Counted from the stretch's first letter, positions 16,936-24,897 are shown. The stretch is DNA of 40,045 bases from Oscillospiraceae bacterium (GCA_902784305.1 CACZUK010000007.1:1-40045), one strand, 5' to 3'. Translations and numbers: made by a program. Notes: a model not told the origin generated them from the letters alone.

Positions 16936-17185
16936 AATTGATTCTCCTTTTTTGATATTCTCCGGGAAACAGCTGATAAATGCCGCGTTTGGCGGGATTT
17001 GGCGCTTCCCGGTGGATTGCTTCAGGCTTCCCCTTATCATGGGACAAGAGCGAATTGCAAGGATGTTTTCGGTCAGATTGTTCGTAGATTTCCCAGACAT
17101 CCTGTGGGATTTCAAGAAAGCCGCGGACAATCTGGAGGAAAACAAGCCGCAAGGCGCCAAAGCTCTTCCTTGTAAGGGGATGCCT

Positions 17186-18022
17186 CTACTTCAAATACGC
17201 GTCCGCGCTGTCCGCGGCCATCAGGCCCTCGCCCACCGCCTTGGCGATTTGCAGGGGACGGCCTGTGCAGTCGCCCGCGGCGAACACGCCCGCCACACTG
17301 GTTTCCATGCGGCGGTTCACCTTCACAAAGCCCTCCTCCGTCTCCAGGCCGGGAATCAGGTCCGTGGGCGCCACGCTCTCCCGCAGGATGAACACGCCCT
17401 CACAGGGCAGCGCCGCGCCGTCGGCCTCCAGAGCCTCTACGCTCCGCTCTCCCCGGACGGCCAGCCGGTGGGCCTTCACCCAGGGGATGCCCTCCCGGAG
17501 GCCCTGAGGAGCCTGGGGGCTGACGTAGGTCACCTGACAGCCGATTTGGGCCAGATAGTTGGCCTCCTGGGGGGCGTCCGCGCTGCGGCCCACCACGACC
17601 ACGCTTTTGTTCCGGTAGAGCATGCCGTCGCAGGTGGCGCAGTAGCTCACGCCCCGGCCCAGCAGCTCCTGCTCGCCGGGGTACTTCGCCCCGCGGGCGA
17701 CCCCCGCTGCCAGCACCAGCGCCCGGGCCTGAACGACCTCCGCGCCCACTGTGAGCATCCAGCCGTCCAGCTCCATGGCGGAGAGCGCCTTTCCGGTCTG
17801 GAACACCACACCACGGTCCTCCGCGTGCTTCTGAAAGCGCTCCAAAAGCTGCTCCCCCGTCAGGCCCGGAAGGCCCAGGTAGTTGTCCACCCGTTCCGAG
17901 CGCCACAGGGGATTGCTCGGCGCCGGATTGCTCACCACCAGCACCGTGCGCCCCCGCTGCCGGAGCTGCACCGCCGCGCTCAGGCCCGCAGGCCCGCCGC
18001 CGATGACAATAACGTCGTACAT
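17186..18022 (-). CDS. Thioredoxin-reductase-like flavoprotein, NADPH motif altered
   Basis: This 278-residue flavoprotein has the FAD motif IGGGPAGLSAA (7-17), the redox pair Cys128-A-T-Cys131 in CATCDG and the C-terminal FAD motif GVFAAGDCTGRPLQIAKAVGEG. It is about 30 residues shorter than usual TrxB. The pyridine-nucleotide site is abnormal: the expected GGGNSAxEEA reads VGRSADAPQEA (144-154), and the expected HRR-x3-R reads VSPQAPQGLR (167-176). Clostridial ferredoxin-dependent flavin thioredoxin reductases and related enzymes lack these same motifs, so the electron donor may be ferredoxin rather than NADPH (inference). The gene precedes trxA. ATG 18022 follows GGGAGGGG. Confidence 0.88.
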   Translation of the reverse strand: MYDVIVIGGGPAGLSAAVQLRQRGRTVLVVSNPAPSNPLWRSERVDNYLGLPGLTGEQLLERFQKHAEDRGVVFQTGKALSAMELDGWMLTVGAEVVQARALVLAAGVARGAKYPGEQELLGRGVSYCATCDGMLYRNKSVVVVGRSADAPQEANYLAQIGCQVTYVSPQAPQGLREGIPWVKAHRLAVRGERSVEALEADGAALPCEGVFILRESVAPTDLIPGLETEEGFVKVNRRMETSVAGVFAAGDCTGRPLQIAKAVGEGLMAADSADAYLK

Positions 18023-18110
18023 TGGCTGCCCCTCCCTCTTCCGGCGCCCCCGGGCAGCGGGAACGCCTCAGTTTTAAAAAATTAAATTGAGTGCAATTGA
18101 TTTGAGCTTT

Positions 18111-18142
18111 GGGACAGGCTCAGCCTTCCCTGAGCCTGTCCC
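18111..18142 (-). promoter_or_regulatory. 13-bp inverted repeat at the 5' end of the trxB-like transcript
   Basis: GGGACAGGCTCAG (18111-18123) and its exact complement (18130-18142) flank a six-base spacer, immediately downstream of the -10 box. The transcript should begin inside it. It may be a repressor site or a 5' RNA stem. Downstream, 18074-18106 is unusually AT-rich and includes two copies of AATTGA. Confidence 0.5.
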
Positions 18143-18143
18143 C

Positions 18144-18171
18144 ATTATACACCCTCGCCCCAAAAGCGCAA
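18144..18171 (-). promoter_or_regulatory. Promoter of the trxB-like gene
   Basis: On the minus strand TTGCGC (18166-18171) and TATAAT (18144-18149) are separated by 16 bases. Confidence 0.65.
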
Positions 18172-18292
18172 GGGGGCGAGAGGCGAAATTTCCAATTTGT
18201 TCAAACTTGACGCCCTCCCTCCCTTGTCATGGGGCTGTGTGAGTCACAGGGGTGTCCCAAAGGGCAAAAGGCGTGGAATAACCCGTTTTGTA

Positions 18293-20482
18293 TCATTTTT
18301 TCCCCTTGTGAGTGCAGGTGCCCACAGGCTCGTCCCCGGGCAGGAAGTAAATGGTATCCGTGGAGGGGGTCTTGCCGGTGGCCACCTTGCCGCACTTGCG
18401 GCAGAAGGTGATGGGCTCGCCGTCCATGCTCTCCGTGAAGGGGATGGACTCCCGGTCCCGGCTGACCTGCTCCATCACCTTCTGCCAGAGGTCGCAGGCG
18501 GGGTTGCTGATGGACTGGATGCGGCTGGCGCGGTCGTAGCCGGTCCAGACGGCGGCGGTGTAGTAGGGGGTGTAGCCCACGAACCAGCGGTCGTAGTCAT
18601 TGTCGGTGGTGCCGGTCTTGCCCGCGACCTCCATGCCCTCAATGCGGGCGTTGGTGCCGGTGCCCTCCGTGACCACCTTCTCCAGCATCTGGTTCATGTA
18701 GTAGCAGGTGTTGGTGTTGAACACAGCCTCGCCGGTGCCGCCGCCGCTGACGCTGACGCTGCCGGTGTCCTTGTCCACCTCAATCTGGTAGCCGGGGGTG
18801 GAGAGCACCAGCTCCCCCTGGTCGTTGACCACGGCGGCGTAGAGGTGCGGCTTGACGTAGACCCCGTCCCGGGGGAAGGTGGAATAGGCCGCCGCCATCT
18901 CCCAGGTGGAGATGCCCCGGGTCACGCCGCCCAGGCCCAGCTGGGCGTAGTTGACATCACTGTACTGCTTGCCGGTCTTGCTGACGTAGCCGTCCACCAG
19001 GCTGGTGATGCCCAGCTTCTCCGTGAGGAAGTCGTAGGACTCCTGGGTTCCCACCATCTCCAGCACCTTGACGGACACCGTGTTCAGGGACTGCGCCACG
19101 GCGTAGGTGACATCCACATTGCCGCTGTAGCCGCCGTGGGAGTTCTTGGGCCAGGAGCGGCCCTTCACCTTGGAGAAGGCGCTGTCCTTGACGATGGTGT
19201 TGGGCAGGATGAGGCCCTGCTCCAGCGCCTGGGCGTAAACTGCAATGGGCTTGATGGCCGAGCCGGGCTGGCGGACGGTGTCGGTGGCCCGGTTCCAGAT
19301 GCGGTAGCCCACCTTCTCGCCGATGCCGCCGGAGAGGGCCACCACGGCGCCGGTGCGGTTGTCCACCACGGTGATGGCGCTCTGGAGGGGTTCTCCGTTT
19401 TTGGAGTCACAGCCGTCAACGCTCTTCGTGCTGCTGTAGACCTTGTCCACCGCCCGCTGCACCTCGGGGTTGAAGCAGGAGTAGATTTTCAGGCCGCCAG
19501 CGTAGAGCATCCGGGTGGCGGTCTTCTCATCGTAGTTGTAGGCCTCCTCCAGGTCCCGGATGACCTGGTCGATGATTTCGTCGGTGTACCAGCTGTAATA
19601 GACGCCCTTGCCGCCCTCGTCGTCGTCGCTGCGCGAGCCCATGGTGAAGGTCAGCTGCTGCGCCTCCTCCCTGGCCTGGTCCCGGGTGGCTTCGTCGATG
19701 TAGCCCTGCTCACACATCTGGTCCAGCACCAGGCGGCACCGCCTGATGTTGTTCTCTGTGTGGGTATAGGGGTCGTAGAGGGAGGGATTGTTGGTGATGG
19801 AGATGAGAGAGGCGCACTGGGCCAGGCTCAAATCCTTCACGTCCCTGTCAAAGTACAGCTTGGCGGCGGTCTTGACGCCGAAGCACTGGCGGCCCAGGTA
19901 GATTTCATTGAGATACCACTCGATGATCTCCTCCTTGGTGTGGGTGCGGTCGAACTGGAGGGCTTCAAAAATCTCCAGTATCTTGCGCCGCACCGTCACC
20001 TGGTCCTGATGGGTCAGATTCTTGATGAGCTGCTGGGTGATGGTGCTGCCGCCCTGGACCCGCTGGCCGGTGAACATGTACACCGCTCCGGCGGCGGTGC
20101 GCTTCCAGTCCACGCCGTGGTGGGTGTAGAAGCGCTTGTCCTCTATGGCCACGGTGGCGTTGATGAGGTCCTTCGGGATGTCGCTGTAGGGGACCCAGAC
20201 CCGGTTCTCCTCGGCGTGGAGGCTCTGGAGCTCCTTCCAGGTGCCGCTGAGGCTGTTCTGGCAATAGATGACACTGGAGAGCTCCGGACCCGCCTCCAGC
20301 ATGGCGGCGCTGGAGCGCTTGACCTGGGGCATGATCTCGTCCTGGATGTAAGCCGCCGCGTAACAGGCCAGAATCGCGCTGGTGGTGACGCCGATGAGGG
20401 CGAGGGTGCCCAGAATCAGGCCGAGCCACTTGAAAAAGGTCAGGACGGGGTGTCTTCGTTTGTTCCTGCTCTTTTGAGCCAA
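18293..20482 (-). CDS. Class A penicillin-binding protein (PBP1A-like)
   Basis: This bifunctional peptidoglycan synthase has 729 residues from the TTG start. After a basic tail and membrane anchor (about 12-45) comes the GT51 glycosyltransferase with catalytic Glu114 in AIEDKRFYTHHG and QGGSTITQQL. The transpeptidase has Ser408-A-I-Lys411, SLN (465-467) and KTG (622-624). TTG 20480-20482 is chosen because GGAAGG lies eight bases upstream. An in-frame ATG at 20530 would add 16 residues, but it falls in the operator-like palindrome and has no ribosome site. The C-terminal tail is unusual, with CRKCGK and a further cysteine near the end, possibly a small metal-binding or disulfide element. Confidence 0.95.
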   Translation of the reverse strand: MAQKSRNKRRHPVLTFFKWLGLILGTLALIGVTTSAILACYAAAYIQDEIMPQVKRSSAAMLEAGPELSSVIYCQNSLSGTWKELQSLHAEENRVWVPYSDIPKDLINATVAIEDKRFYTHHGVDWKRTAAGAVYMFTGQRVQGGSTITQQLIKNLTHQDQVTVRRKILEIFEALQFDRTHTKEEIIEWYLNEIYLGRQCFGVKTAAKLYFDRDVKDLSLAQCASLISITNNPSLYDPYTHTENNIRRCRLVLDQMCEQGYIDEATRDQAREEAQQLTFTMGSRSDDDEGGKGVYYSWYTDEIIDQVIRDLEEAYNYDEKTATRMLYAGGLKIYSCFNPEVQRAVDKVYSSTKSVDGCDSKNGEPLQSAITVVDNRTGAVVALSGGIGEKVGYRIWNRATDTVRQPGSAIKPIAVYAQALEQGLILPNTIVKDSAFSKVKGRSWPKNSHGGYSGNVDVTYAVAQSLNTVSVKVLEMVGTQESYDFLTEKLGITSLVDGYVSKTGKQYSDVNYAQLGLGGVTRGISTWEMAAAYSTFPRDGVYVKPHLYAAVVNDQGELVLSTPGYQIEVDKDTGSVSVSGGGTGEAVFNTNTCYYMNQMLEKVVTEGTGTNARIEGMEVAGKTGTTDNDYDRWFVGYTPYYTAAVWTGYDRASRIQSISNPACDLWQKVMEQVSRDRESIPFTESMDGEPITFCRKCGKVATGKTPSTDTIYFLPGDEPVGTCTHKGKK

Positions 20483-20514
20483 TTTGTTCACCTTCCTCTG
20501 AGGGCGGATGGAAC

Positions 20515-20550
20515 GATGTGGACGGTCCACATCTCTGTCACGTTATTATA
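20515..20550 (-). promoter_or_regulatory. PBP promoter with operator-like palindrome
   Basis: On the minus strand an extended -10 (TGGTATAAT, TATAAT at 20545-20550) has a weak -35. A perfect 9-1-9 palindrome, GATGTGGAC/GTCCACATC (20515-20533), lies 11 bases downstream, over the expected transcription start. Position and symmetry suit a repressor site. Confidence 0.5.
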
Positions 20551-20683
20551 CCACGCCTGTCAATGCCCCCGCCCCTTCGCCTCCGGCTGGCCCCCTCCCC
20601 CATTTTTCCCGGCACCAGCTCATATTTTCCGGCCATTTCGGCCACAATAAACCCAGCAAGCCCCGTGAAAGGAGTCCCAGGCC

Positions 20684-21034
20684 ATGTCCCTTCCCAAGCT
20701 GAAGCTCTTTGCCCTCTCCGCCGCCCTGTGCGCGGCCTCGGCGCTGCTGACGGCGGCGCTGCTCTGGTCCCCCGCGCCGCAGCGCAGCGCGCTGGAGCCG
20801 GTCCGGGACCTTCAGGTCCCCGCGGCGGAGTCCCCGGAGCGCCCTGACCCCGGCGTCTACGTCCTGCGGAGCATGGACGGCGAGCTGTGCGTGTTCCGCA
20901 ACCGCACGCTGCTGCGCCGCACCGGTGTCTACACCCTCACCCTGCCCCGGGAGGACCGGGAGCTGCTGGAGAACGGCATCTCCGCCGCCTCCCAGGAGGC
21001 GCTGGCCTCCCTGCTGGAGGATTTGTGCTCCTGA
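20684..21034 (+). CDS. Small membrane-anchored protein, possibly BofC C-terminal-like
   Basis: This 116-residue protein has an N-terminal hydrophobic segment (about 8-28), a Pro/Glu-rich linker (30-55) and a compact C-terminal domain (56-116): YVLRSMDGELCVFRN, then YTLTLPREDRELLENGI and EALASLLEDLCS. This pattern is seen in short Clostridial proteins annotated with a BofC C-terminal domain, a sporulation-linked module. The match is by memory of the pattern and is tentative. AAAGGAG (20668-20674) precedes ATG 20684. It lies upstream of the aroF leader promoter and need not belong to that operon. Confidence 0.7.
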   Translation: MSLPKLKLFALSAALCAASALLTAALLWSPAPQRSALEPVRDLQVPAAESPERPDPGVYVLRSMDGELCVFRNRTLLRRTGVYTLTLPREDRELLENGISAASQEALASLLEDLCS

Positions 21035-21092
21035 GCCATCCCCGCCGCCCCGGTCATTGCCGCAGAAAAACGGACAATTCTGCGCAAGCCTC

Positions 21093-21121
21093 TTGTATTT
21101 CCCTTCGCTTTGTGCTATCAT
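21093..21121 (+). promoter_or_regulatory. Promoter of the aroF leader transcript
   Basis: TTGTAT (21093-21098) and TATCAT (21116-21121) are 17 bases apart, with TG one base before the -10 box. It lies 34 bases before the leader peptide start and about 250 before aroF. Confidence 0.7.
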
Positions 21122-21154
21122 GGCTCTCAACGATGAAAAGCGAGGGTCATGCTT

Positions 21155-21247
21155 ATGTGCCGTACCTGCCGCGCCAACTTTTTCCGCTATGGCTGGAGCC
21201 GATTTTACGGCTGCGGCTCTTTTGCGTGGGAAAAGGCGGGACTTTGA
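21155..21247 (+). CDS. Aromatic-rich leader peptide of the aroFBA operon
   Basis: This ORF of 30 codons is too short for routine gene calling. Eight of 30 residues are aromatic: Phe9, Phe10, Tyr12, Trp14, Phe17, Tyr18, Phe23 and Trp25 (the segment NFFRYGWSRFYGCGSFAW). Three of the four Phe codons are TTT, although nearby genes mostly use TTC. GAGGG at 21142-21146 is eight bases from ATG 21155; an in-frame ATG at 21149 is too close to it. A promoter lies just upstream and an intrinsic terminator just downstream, ahead of DAHP synthase. This is the arrangement of a ribosome-mediated attenuator sensing charged aromatic tRNAs (inference). Confidence 0.7.
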   Translation: MCRTCRANFFRYGWSRFYGCGSFAWEKAGL

Positions 21248-21350
21248 GCGGCGCCGCCCGGCCGGGCGGCACAGGCATCGGATTTGGATACCGAATCGGC
21301 TCATTGTCTCCGGACAATGGGCTTTTTCAGTCGGGAGACAACGGCTCCCG
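21196..21350 (+). promoter_or_regulatory. Candidate transcription attenuator of aroFBA
   Basis: Several mutually exclusive pairings are visible. GAGCCGATT (21196-21204, within leader codons 14-17) is an exact complement of 21294-21302, which includes the foot of the terminator's 5' arm. TTGTCTCC (21304-21311) is complementary to GGAGACAA (21334-21341) and would also break the terminator. Independent hairpins are GCCGCCCG/CGGGCGGC (21253-21270) and GATTTGG/CCGAATC (21281-21297). The alternatives suit a switch between termination and read-through. Which arm is decisive needs experiment. Confidence 0.65.
21299..21327 (+). terminator. Leader terminator before aroF
   Basis: GCTCATTGTC (21299-21308) pairs with GACAATGGGC (21313-21322): ten pairs, one a wobble, around the loop TCCG. 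Five T follow at once (21323-21327). It lies 46 bases before the aroF start, where a terminator makes sense only as a conditional one. Confidence 0.8.
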
Positions 21351-21372
21351 GCTCTGAGGAAGGAGAACAATT

Positions 21373-22392
21373 ATGGTCATTATCATGAAGCCCGGCACCA
21401 GCCAGAACGAAATCCGCAAGCTGGCGGCGAAATTTGAGGCGCAGAACTTCCGGGTGGGCATCACCAACGGCGTGGACTGCTCCATCCTGGGCCTGGTGGG
21501 CGACACCACCCAGCTGGATGAGGACAAAATCCTGCTCAACGAGCATGTGGAGCGGGTCATGCGGGTGTCCGAGCCCTTCAAGAAGGCCAACCGCAAGTTC
21601 CACCCCCGGGACAGCGTGGTGAACGTCAACGGCGTGGAGATCGGCGGGGGCAGCTTCGGCGTCATCGCCGGGCCCTGCTCTGTGGAGAGCGAGGAGCAGA
21701 TCGTCACCATCGCCAAGGAGGTGCAAATGGCCGGGGCCTGCATGCTCCGGGGCGGTGCCTTCAAGCCCCGCACCAGCCCCTACTCCTTCCAGGGCATGGG
21801 CACGGAGGGCCTGACCCTGCTGCTGGAGGCCAAGGCCGAGACCGGCATGCCCATCGTCAGCGAAATCATGAGCCCCAAGCACTGCGGTTTGTTCGAGGAC
21901 AAGGTGGATTTGGTGCAAATCGGCGCCCGGAACATGCAGAACTTCGACCTTTTGAAGGAGGTGGGCAAAATGTCCAAGCCCATCCTCCTCAAGCGCGGCC
22001 TCTCCTCCTCCTACGAGGAGTGGATTATGAGCGCCGAGTACATCATGAGCGAGGGCAACGAGAACGTCATCCTCTGCGAGCGGGGCATCCGCACCTTTGA
22101 GAAGTACACCCGCAACACTTTGGACGTGAGCGCCATCCCCGCCATCAAGCGCATGAGCCATCTGCCCATCGTGGTGGACCCCTCCCACTCCGGCGGCTAC
22201 AGCTGGCTGGTGGAGCCTCTGGCCATGGCCGCCGTGGCCGCGGGGGCGGACGGCCTCATCGTCGAGGTCCACAACGACCCCAAGCACGCCCTGTGCGACG
22301 GTCAGCAATCCCTGACGCCGCCCCAGTTCGGTCAAATGATGGGGAAAGTCCAGAAAGTGGTTGACCTGATGGGGAAAAAAGTAGTATACTAA
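21373..22392 (+). CDS. aroF: DAHP synthase (3-deoxy-7-phosphoheptulonate synthase)
   Basis: This 339-residue enzyme performs the first step of aromatic amino-acid synthesis, joining phosphoenolpyruvate and erythrose 4-phosphate. An N-terminal ferredoxin-like regulatory domain (1-70) precedes the barrel, which is the type I-beta form found in Firmicutes and Thermotoga. Landmarks are AGPCSVES with metal ligand Cys102, GGAFKPRTSPYSFQG (128-141) and VDPSHSGG. AAGGAG (21361-21366) precedes ATG 21373. It opens the aroF-aroB-aroA operon and sits behind the leader described above. The regulatory domain suggests feedback inhibition by an aromatic product as well. Confidence 0.96.
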   Translation: MVIIMKPGTSQNEIRKLAAKFEAQNFRVGITNGVDCSILGLVGDTTQLDEDKILLNEHVERVMRVSEPFKKANRKFHPRDSVVNVNGVEIGGGSFGVIAGPCSVESEEQIVTIAKEVQMAGACMLRGGAFKPRTSPYSFQGMGTEGLTLLLEAKAETGMPIVSEIMSPKHCGLFEDKVDLVQIGARNMQNFDLLKEVGKMSKPILLKRGLSSSYEEWIMSAEYIMSEGNENVILCERGIRTFEKYTRNTLDVSAIPAIKRMSHLPIVVDPSHSGGYSWLVEPLAMAAVAAGADGLIVEVHNDPKHALCDGQQSLTPPQFGQMMGKVQKVVDLMGKKVVY

Positions 22393-22476
22393 ATTGCTTT
22401 AAACTGTTAAAGGGCTCCGCCCCGCCTTGAGGCCGGGCGCACGGGCCGTCCATGCCGCAGGGCGCGAGGAGAGATT

Positions 22477-23559
22477 ATGCACAGACTGAACGTCCCCCTG
22501 CCGGGGAGAGAGTACGAGATTCTGATTGAAAAGGGGCTGCTGGACCGGGTCGGTGCGCGGTGCCGGGTGACGCTGCTCAGAGCCACCCGCGTCGCCCTGG
22601 TGACGGACAGCAACGTGGGCCCCCTCTACGCCCAGCGGGTGAAGGAAAGTCTGGAAAAGAGCCGCTTTCAGGTGAAGCTCATCACCATTCCCGCGGGAGA
22701 GAAGAGCAAGTGTCCCGAGATGCTGGCCTTCCTCTGGGAGGAGATGCTCGCCTTCGGCCTGACCCGCACCGACTCCGTGGTGGCGCTGGGCGGCGGCGTG
22801 GTGGGCGATTTGGCGGGCTTCGCCGCGGCCACTCTGCTCCGGGGCGTGGATTATGTGCAGATTCCCACCACTCTGCTGGCCCAGGTGGACTCCTCCGTGG
22901 GCGGCAAGGTGGCCGTGGACCTCAAGGCGGGCAAGAATCTGGCCGGGGCCTTCTGGCAGCCCCGCAGCGTGCTTATGGACCCGGAGGTGCTGAACACCCT
23001 GCCCGACCGGGTGTTCTCCGACGGCATGGCGGAGGTCATCAAATACGGCTGTATTCTGGACGGGGACTTCTTCGACATGCTGGAGCAGTGCCCCTCCCGG
23101 GCTCAGGTGATGGAGGTCATTGAGCAGGTGCTCCACATCTGCTGCGCCCTCAAGGCGGAGGTGGTGCTCCAGGACGAGCACGATTTGGGCCGCCGGATGC
23201 TGCTCAACTTCGGCCACACCCTGGGCCACGCCTACGAGAAAGCCTACCACTACGAGACCTACACCCACGGCGAGGCTGTGGCGGCGGGCATGTGCGCCGC
23301 CGCGCAGCTGGGCGTTCAGATGGGCATTACTCCGGCCGACGTGCCGGGCCGCATTGCGGCGCTGGTGGAGCGCTTCCGCCTGCCCACGGAGATTCCCTGC
23401 TCCCGGGAGGACTACGCCGGAGCCGTGGGACTGGACAAGAAGGGGCAGGGGAACCAAATCAGCGTCATTCTGCTGCGCGCGCTGGGAGAGGCGGAGGCTG
23501 TGCGCCTGAACAAGGCGGAGCTTCTGGACCGCATCGAAGAGATAAGGAAAAAGTCATGA
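22477..23559 (+). CDS. aroB: 3-dehydroquinate synthase
   Basis: This 360-residue enzyme converts DAHP to 3-dehydroquinate using NAD and a divalent metal. Visible are the GGGVVGDLAGFAAATLLRG NAD-binding stretch (about 106-124), IPTTLLAQVDSSVGGKVAVD, the AEVIKYG segment with a metal-binding Glu, and FGHTLGHAYE with the His ligands. AGGAGAG precedes ATG 22477. The 84-base spacer from aroF contains a GC-rich repeat-like hairpin but no terminator. It overlaps aroA by four bases (ATGA). Confidence 0.96.
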   Translation: MHRLNVPLPGREYEILIEKGLLDRVGARCRVTLLRATRVALVTDSNVGPLYAQRVKESLEKSRFQVKLITIPAGEKSKCPEMLAFLWEEMLAFGLTRTDSVVALGGGVVGDLAGFAAATLLRGVDYVQIPTTLLAQVDSSVGGKVAVDLKAGKNLAGAFWQPRSVLMDPEVLNTLPDRVFSDGMAEVIKYGCILDGDFFDMLEQCPSRAQVMEVIEQVLHICCALKAEVVLQDEHDLGRRMLLNFGHTLGHAYEKAYHYETYTHGEAVAAGMCAAAQLGVQMGITPADVPGRIAALVERFRLPTEIPCSREDYAGAVGLDKKGQGNQISVILLRALGEAEAVRLNKAELLDRIEEIRKKS

Positions 23560-24782
23560 ATTTAGCCATTTATCCCCATATTTTACAGGGCAGCATCACG
23601 CCGCCGCCCTCCAAGAGCCAGGCGCACCGCGCCATCATCTGCGCCTCCCTGGCCCAGGGCGACAGCCTGATTCTGAATCTTCAGCTCTCCGTGGACATCC
23701 ACGCCACCCTGAGCTGCATGCGCACGCTGGGCGCCAACGCCGCGGAGCACGGCGGCATCATCAACGGCTGCAACGCCCGTCAGGGCCGCTTCCCCACCCT
23801 GCCGGAGCTGGACTGCGCTGAGAGCGGGTCCACCCTGCGCTTCCTCATCCCCATCGCTCTGGCCGTGGCGGGCGGAGGCGTGTTCAGCGGCCGCGGACGG
23901 CTCATGGACCGGCCTCAGAAGCCCTACGCCCAGCTCTTCGCGGAGCGGGGCATCCGCTTCGAGCGCCGGGGCGGCAAAATCGAGGTGGAGGGCGAGCTGA
24001 AGCCCGGCGTGTTCCGCATTGCGGGCAACGTCAGCTCTCAGTTCATCACCGGCCTGCTCTTCGCCCTGCCCCTGCTGGACGGGGACTCCGACATTGAGCT
24101 GACCACCGACCTGGAGTCGGCGGGCTACATCGAGTCCACCATCGTGGCGCAGCGCCTCTTCGGCGTCCACATCGAACGCACCGAGAAGGGCTGGCACATT
24201 CAGGGCAATCAGCACTATCAGGCCGCCCGCGCCCCGGTCATGATTGACGCGGACTACTCCAACGCCGCCTTCTACATCATGGCCAACGGCATCGGCAACG
24301 ACATCAACATCTGCGACCTGAACCCGGAGACCTGTCAGGGCGACAAAATCATCACCCACTACGAGGCCATGCTGGACCGGCCCGGCGAGGTGGTCATCGA
24401 CGTGCGGCAGTGCCCGGACCTGGTGCCCGCTCTGGCGGGACGCGCCGCGCTGCGGCCGGGTCAGGTGACGAAAATCGTCAACGCCGCCCGGCTGCGCATC
24501 AAGGAGAGCGACCGGCTGGACACGGTGTCCCGGGAGCTGAACAAGCTGGGCGCAAGGGTGGAGCAGAAGCCCGACGCGCTCATCATCACCGGCGTGGAGC
24601 AGCTCCACGGCGGCGTGGTCAACAGCCACAACGACCACCGCATCGCCATGATGCTGGCTATGGTTGCCACCCGCTGCTCGGAGCGCATCGTCCTCCAGGA
24701 CGCGGGGGCGGTTGCCAAATCCCACCCCGGCTTCTGGGAGCACTACTACCGGCTGGGCGGTCAGTTCGGAATTTGGGACTGA
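23556..24782 (+). CDS. aroA: EPSP synthase (3-phosphoshikimate 1-carboxyvinyltransferase)
   Basis: This 408-residue enzyme transfers enolpyruvate to shikimate 3-phosphate, the sixth shikimate step. Motifs are PPSKSQAHRAIICA (about 16-29), ESGSTLRFLIPIAL, GNVSSQFITGLLFALP and the C-terminal NDHRIAMMLAM. It is slightly shorter than the common 425-430 residues. The start at 23556, overlapping the aroB stop, is preferred over a longer upstream frame because homology begins exactly here and GATAAGGA lies upstream. The remaining shikimate genes are not in this window. Confidence 0.96.
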   Translation: MNLAIYPHILQGSITPPPSKSQAHRAIICASLAQGDSLILNLQLSVDIHATLSCMRTLGANAAEHGGIINGCNARQGRFPTLPELDCAESGSTLRFLIPIALAVAGGGVFSGRGRLMDRPQKPYAQLFAERGIRFERRGGKIEVEGELKPGVFRIAGNVSSQFITGLLFALPLLDGDSDIELTTDLESAGYIESTIVAQRLFGVHIERTEKGWHIQGNQHYQAARAPVMIDADYSNAAFYIMANGIGNDINICDLNPETCQGDKIITHYEAMLDRPGEVVIDVRQCPDLVPALAGRAALRPGQVTKIVNAARLRIKESDRLDTVSRELNKLGARVEQKPDALIITGVEQLHGGVVNSHNDHRIAMMLAMVATRCSERIVLQDAGAVAKSHPGFWEHYYRLGGQFGIWD

Positions 24783-24783
24783 C

Positions 24784-24837
24784 GCAGGGCTCTGCCCTGC
24801 ACCCGCTTAGGGGACGCTTTGTAAAGCGTCCCCTAAG
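24784..24837 (+). repeat. Two inverted repeats after aroA
   Basis: GCAGGGC-TCT-GCCCTGC (24784-24800) is followed by a 15-bp perfect stem, CTTAGGGGACGCTTT (24806-24820) with 24823-24837. They lie between the aroA stop and the shared terminator and resemble an intergenic repeat unit more than a terminator, since no T run follows. Confidence 0.6.
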
Positions 24838-24897
24838 AACCCCCGAAACTTTCAGACTCCTGTCGGGTGGAAGGGGCATTGTTTCTGCATTTGGCAT

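Noticed and set aside
16936..17160. N-terminal extension of thioredoxin from the longer open frame
   Set aside because: The extra 75 residues are not thioredoxin-like, while ATG 16935 has a strong ribosome site and starts the fold exactly.
18074..18106. OhrR/MarR-type operator in the AT-rich patch before the trxB-like gene
   Set aside because: The ATTG...CAAT elements are short and imperfect. A named regulator cannot be supported.
18197..20650. 817-codon plus-strand frame across the PBP gene
   Set aside because: It is the antisense of a well-supported PBP with all catalytic motifs. The composition is that of a GC-rich shadow frame.
21035..21372. T-box or tandem riboswitch before aroF
   Set aside because: I looked for the T-box AGGGTGG bulge and specifier layout and for known riboswitch cores and found neither. 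The short aromatic ORF and terminator explain the region better.
24784..24837. Transcription terminator of aroA in the first pair of hairpins
   Set aside because: The stems are strong but no T run follows either. The stem at 24898-24941 has T runs on both strands and is the better terminator.
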